Assembly: GCA_003445095.1 (NCBI GenBank)
Contig: DLVS01000716.1
Location: 1 to 7,759 of the forward strand
DNA: 7,759 nucleotides
Direction: 5' to 3'
DNA from: Verrucomicrobiales bacterium
GTDB lineage: Bacteria; Verrucomicrobiota; Verrucomicrobiia; Limisphaerales; UBA9464
The notes under the pieces were generated by a model that was not told the origin of the DNA, ran no database searches, and saw nothing but the letters and a program-made list of their open reading frames with translations. Position numbers and translations under genes: made by a program. Position 1 is the stretch's first letter. The number at the start of each line of letters is the position of its first letter. Below, one piece after another: positions 5,401 through 7,759 of this stretch.

Positions 5401-7696
5401 CCCGCCCGTCACCATCGGTATCTTCCGCATAGAAAATCTCCGGCGCGGCACTCACGAAGGCGCCACGCCCCCAAGGCATCACGGCACTGGGGAATCTCAC
5501 GTCGCGGAGGAATTCCGTGGCGCGATCGTATCGACCGTCGCCATCGGTATCTTCCAAAAACTTGACCACACCACCGGGTTTGCCTTGTCCGTCCATCCCG
5601 AGGGGATAGTCACGCATTTCCACGACCCAAAGCTTTCCATCGGCGCCCCAATCGAACGCCACCGGATCCTGAACCAACGGCTCGGCCGCGACGAGTTCGA
5701 CGCGGAAACCGGTGGGTACGCGAAAACTGCGCAATGCTTCTTCGGGTGATTTGGGTGCCGGGGTAACGCCCCGCAGCAGCGTGTCAAACGACCGACGATC
5801 CACCAGGTCAGGCAAGTGCGCGGTGTCCTCGTTCTGAACCCAGAGTTGGCGCGAATGGATCCACGAACCGTTGTTCCGAAATGGCCCGGTACGGACGATC
5901 GGAGGAATTTCGTCGGCTGGAGTTTCTTGGGCGCGTGGTTGACCGCGGAGGCCCGCGGTCACTTTGCGGGTCCAACCCTGGGTCCAGCCGAGAAAGGGCT
6001 CAGGAACATACAACCAGAGCGCAAAGGCGTTTTCATTCGAGAAGACGAGGTCGTCGAAGCCGTCTTCGTTGATGTCGGCGAAGCGCAACCCGTTGTCGTC
6101 GCCGCGCGCATTGACGATGGACGTTCCCGGGGGGAGTCCAGGAGTCAATCGCTCCCAGCGTTCCCGCGCTGGTTCCCAGCGGAACACGGCGTTTTGCGAC
6201 TCGTTAGCGACCAGTAGTTCACATATGCCGTCTCCGTCCATGTCTCTCAGGCGAACCCCTCGATCACGGCCCCCTCGGCTGGTAAGCACCGGTTGGCCGT
6301 CCAGCTCGAGTCCGCGGAGGAAGTTGGTCACCTCAATCCAGCGCCCGTTATCGAAGCTCCAGGCGCCGGTTACCTGTTCGTTGCGCACCAACATCGAAGC
6401 CCTGCCATCAGAATGTAGAACGCCGAAACGAACGCCTGGGTCATGGGCGATGCCACTGGTTCGATGCATGAGTTGTGTGGGCAATTCGGTATCGAGCCAC
6501 TGCTTAGATTCCGGCTGCCACAAACGCGTCCGACGCAACGTGTCGTTACCGATAAGCACGTCGAGGAAGCCATCGTTGTTAATATCGACCACGCGGACAC
6601 CGTTGTCGCTGCCGTCCATTGCCCGAAGCGGCTGTCCGGCCCCGAGGTGGCGCGTCAGCCGTTCCTCGGCCTCGCCATAACTCAGGAACTTCACCCGCGA
6701 TCCATACGTCGCCGTCGCGTAGTCGATGAAATCGACGAACTGCCGGGGCGCACTCCAGCCATGCGGATGAAAGCAAAAATTGAACGTGCCCTGTTTGAGC
6801 ACGATTGCATCCAACGCCGCTTGCCAATCGGCGAGCATCGTGGCGTTGGTGCTCCCCAAAATGTTCTGCGCCTCCCAATCGGTCGGCGCCGCAAAGGCAA
6901 ATTCCCACGCGGTCTTCCCGATGACCCACGGATACGGATAGTTCTCCACGGTGCCAACAAAGCTGGGGAACGGAACGTACTTGGTGAAGCGTCCTCGACC
7001 GTCGGGGTCCTGCACCAATCGGCGCGGCAGCGCGGGATCATTGGTGGTCAGCAGGAGAACGACCGACGAATCGAGTCGGAGGAACTGGCCTGCTTGATTA
7101 GTTCGGTTGAAAAGCTCGGCGAACAGACGCGGGCTCGCGCTATTGATCGAATCGCAGCAAGGCGTGCGAAAGGCGACGGGCGTCGAATTGGGTACGAGGT
7201 TCAGTAGTTCGACACCGCCGTGAAACGTATTCTGCGCCGCAATGAAATCGTGTCTCGCCAGGATGGGACACGGGTGATTGAGCGTGTGGACCTCTAAGCT
7301 GACGCCTTCCTTAAGCCACGCCTGCAACTGGGGATCGGACGGCGTAATCGAGTTGCAAAAGATACTTAGAGGCGCGTGACCATCGATCTGCTTGAGGCGA
7401 TCCAGGATTGGCCGCAGGAAGGTTTCGTACTTCGCCGATTGCGACATGTCGTCGATACTTAACATAACGACAACCTCAACTCCGGGATCACCCGCCCATT
7501 GTGGAGTGGTGAGTTTGGGGAAATGAACTCCAACGTGAAACGGATCGTCGGAGTCGAGGTAGGTCAGTCGATTGCCGGGTGACGGTGGCGCGGACAACCC
7601 CCACTCTGAAGTGATCAACGAAACGAGAATCCCGCCGATGACCGCAAGCTGCCCTCGCATAAGCGAATGATTGATCAGGAATGCGCCGGACGCCAT
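2414..7696 (-). CDS. Giant exported PVC-type haem protein: deacetylase-like, FG-GAP, PVC propeller, HEAT, cytochrome c, CBM-like
   Basis: A 1760-residue protein with no break in frame. Residues 1-36 form a signal peptide; the ATG at 7660 (Met13, MRGQLAVIGGILVS) would give a tighter 24-residue one, while the ATG at 7696 has GGGAG 14 bases upstream. Residues 74-345 resemble a NodB-type polysaccharide deacetylase, keeping SIDDM (Asp82/Asp83), HTLNH (His137/His141), FRTP (Arg177) and FHPHGW. Residues 361-556 carry four FG-GAP-like repeats. Residues 656-1052 match the PVC membrane-bound-dehydrogenase propeller (FRVPTGFRVELVA, two DTDGDG loops, YRDDLFGPEF). About 1060-1455 are HEAT-like helices. 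Residues 1465-1600 are a PVC-type cytochrome c with CSSCH at 1480-1484, GPDLG, and Met1576 as the likely axial ligand. Residues 1620-1745 form a beta-rich, carbohydrate-binding-module-like end (GGEYDVWLDW, LDLREIRLVP). An extracytoplasmic role in glycan deacetylation linked to sugar oxidation is inferred; the substrate is unknown. Confidence 0.93.
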   Translation of the reverse strand: MASGAFLINHSLMRGQLAVIGGILVSLITSEWGLSAPPSPGNRLTYLDSDDPFHVGVHFPKLTTPQWAGDPGVEVVVMLSIDDMSQSAKYETFLRPILDRLKQIDGHAPLSIFCNSITPSDPQLQAWLKEGVSLEVHTLNHPCPILARHDFIAAQNTFHGGVELLNLVPNSTPVAFRTPCCDSINSASPRLFAELFNRTNQAGQFLRLDSSVVLLLTTNDPALPRRLVQDPDGRGRFTKYVPFPSFVGTVENYPYPWVIGKTAWEFAFAAPTDWEAQNILGSTNATMLADWQAALDAIVLKQGTFNFCFHPHGWSAPRQFVDFIDYATATYGSRVKFLSYGEAEERLTRHLGAGQPLRAMDGSDNGVRVVDINNDGFLDVLIGNDTLRRTRLWQPESKQWLDTELPTQLMHRTSGIAHDPGVRFGVLHSDGRASMLVRNEQVTGAWSFDNGRWIEVTNFLRGLELDGQPVLTSRGGRDRGVRLRDMDGDGICELLVANESQNAVFRWEPARERWERLTPGLPPGTSIVNARGDDNGLRFADINEDGFDDLVFSNENAFALWLYVPEPFLGWTQGWTRKVTAGLRGQPRAQETPADEIPPIVRTGPFRNNGSWIHSRQLWVQNEDTAHLPDLVDRRSFDTLLRGVTPAPKSPEEALRSFRVPTGFRVELVAAEPLVQDPVAFDWGADGKLWVVEMRDYPLGMDGQGKPGGVVKFLEDTDGDGRYDRATEFLRDVRFPSAVMPWGRGAFVSAAPEIFYAEDTDGDGRADVRRVLFTGFVEGNQQHRVNGFALGLDGWIYCANGDSGGDVQWSGRREIDSGSGWTLVQTESLPGAKTNSVSLRGRDFRFRPDTGEFETIEGQTQYGRNRDDWGDWFGNANYTWLWHYPIPSRYVARNPHQALRDTRSMLARYDGGDRVFPASRSLPRPNVVGVDNTVTSACSPCPYRDDLFGPEFATSIFISEPSENLIHREVLAESGATFSSHRAHGEETSEFLASTDNWFRPVQLKTGPDGALYVADMYRQTIEHPEWIPPDVRPRMDLRAGADRGRIYRVVPERATLRPIPRLDQLDSAGLAAAMNSSNGWQRDTAMRLLWERGGQEAVAALRTLATDAADPRVRLQALATVAGLGQSDPKLIVLALRDAHPAVRATAIRLGEPWLRTGSDPALAAAILQKTNDPSARVALQLALSLGELSDPDVGPALAQITLTHPEDPWILEAVISSASPHGLTMLKALEETPRPSARLLERLLALAAAQRNEEALAQGFAVALKLDPQRDGLTQFSALGGLLDALDRQSQRKAARIPWADLEPILTRAGTIAFSADAEEPLRLAALRMVGRSESEPVNTASLLVKMLGPQNSTKVQEAALAALRRRGDANAASALLESWVRLSPAIRSAALEAFVTQPSWTSQLLDALESGRLAAREINVPIRQQLLHHSDARLAARAEKLLTATRSDRQAVVDSFAAVRKLPGDAERGREQFRANCSSCHRLEGEGVEVGPDLGAVVDKSADALLVAVLDPNRAVEARYLSYSAETRSGRQFTGIIASESPNSLTLRGINGTEEVFLRNELVRSQSTGQSLMPEGFEHSLDAPALADLFAYVTASGPAPKKFAGNHPQTVSPDATGALRLLATVAEIFGDSLVYESRYHNLGYWQNENDRAAWTLQIPRGGEYDVWLDWARPAGERTVTLRLDVAGVTREFIIPATGSWDTYQQTRLGQVRIEAGRQRVSVRGVPPLEAAILDLREIRLVPVGKGAPADFRALTSR
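6032..6607 (-). repeat. Four FG-GAP/VCBS-type repeats inside the giant protein
   Basis: The motif DxG(V/L)RxxDxxxDG, ending in a hydrophobic strand and N(D/E), starts at residues 364, 419, 478 and 534. The spacings are 55, 59 and 56 residues. Copies 1, 3 and 4 keep the acidic calcium-loop pattern (DINNDG, DMDGDG, DINEDG); copy 2 is degenerate (VLHSDG). Each is followed by an aromatic strand with Trp-rich ends. A fifth worn copy may sit near residues 606-624, ending WVQNED. Such repeats usually build a beta-propeller that binds calcium and mediates contacts. Confidence 0.8.
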
Positions 7697-7708
7697 CGGT
7701 CAATTGAG

Positions 7709-7754
7709 GGCTCCCAGATTTGGTAGGGCTGCGTTTCACCGCGGCCCCATTCAA
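7709..7754. repeat. Leader sequence resembling a dispersed verrucomicrobial intergenic repeat
   Basis: The segment with TGGTAGGGCTGCGTTTCACC followed by GCGGCCCCATTC strongly resembles intergenic sequence I remember recurring in Verrucomicrobia genomes. It has no repeat partner inside this window, so the call rests on recognition only. It contains the GGGAG (minus strand, 7711-7715) that could serve as the ribosome binding site of the giant gene. No clear promoter is visible in the 63 bases available. Confidence 0.35.
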
Positions 7755-7759
7755 TTCCG

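Noticed and set aside
5006..7207. Long plus-strand open frames (5006-5749, 5964-6680, 6443-7207) opposite the giant gene
   Set aside because: They are antisense to a strongly supported coding frame, have Arg/Pro/Ser-rich translations with no recognisable domain, and are the usual GC-driven shadows.
7488..7754. Minus-strand 88-codon frame overlapping the start of the giant gene
   Set aside because: It overlaps the signal peptide region in another frame and its N-terminal part is translated repeat-like leader; no family resemblance.

Overview
The window looks like a GC-rich chromosomal segment from the PVC superphylum, most likely a Verrucomicrobiota bacterium (Limisphaerales/Pedosphaera-like). 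The main reason is one 1760-residue minus-strand gene with the PVC-specific layout: a Piru_Ver-type beta-propeller dehydrogenase-like domain, HEAT-like repeats and a single CxxCH cytochrome c domain. The partial gene at the left edge also resembles a family I know mainly from Planctomycetes and Verrucomicrobia. No marker gene fixes the taxonomy.

Layout, left to right. (1) Positions 3-632, plus strand: the last 209 codons of a conserved PVC-type protein whose N-terminus lies outside the window. (2) Positions 643-664: a strong GC hairpin between two convergent genes. (3) Positions 684-1733, minus strand: a complete dipeptide epimerase of the enolase superfamily, with all expected catalytic and metal residues. 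(4) Positions 1734-2413: about 680 bases with no intact gene. This holds a second hairpin with the same arms as the first (1809-1824), a decayed piece of a DUF4338/DruA-family gene on the plus strand (about 1840-2103), a perfect 9-bp palindrome (2202-2222), three degenerate tandem 9-mers (2269-2295) and a doubtful 47-codon minus-strand ORF. (5) Positions 2414-7696, minus strand: the giant exported protein. Its order is signal peptide, polysaccharide-deacetylase-like domain, FG-GAP repeats, PVC propeller, HEAT-like repeats, cytochrome c, and a C-terminal carbohydrate-binding-module-like beta domain. (6) Positions 7697-7759: leader sequence resembling a dispersed intergenic repeat.

The genes do not form an obvious operon. 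The epimerase and the giant gene are on the same strand but are separated by the 680-base decayed region, so they are probably transcribed separately. The giant protein probably acts outside the cytoplasm on a polysaccharide or glycan, joining a hydrolytic deacetylase-like head to a haem-bearing redox tail. The epimerase is a cytoplasmic enzyme of dipeptide (possibly muropeptide) metabolism. No tRNA, rRNA, CRISPR array or intact mobile element is visible. The most unusual items are the giant fusion protein, the matched hairpins bracketing the epimerase, and the DruA-family relic.
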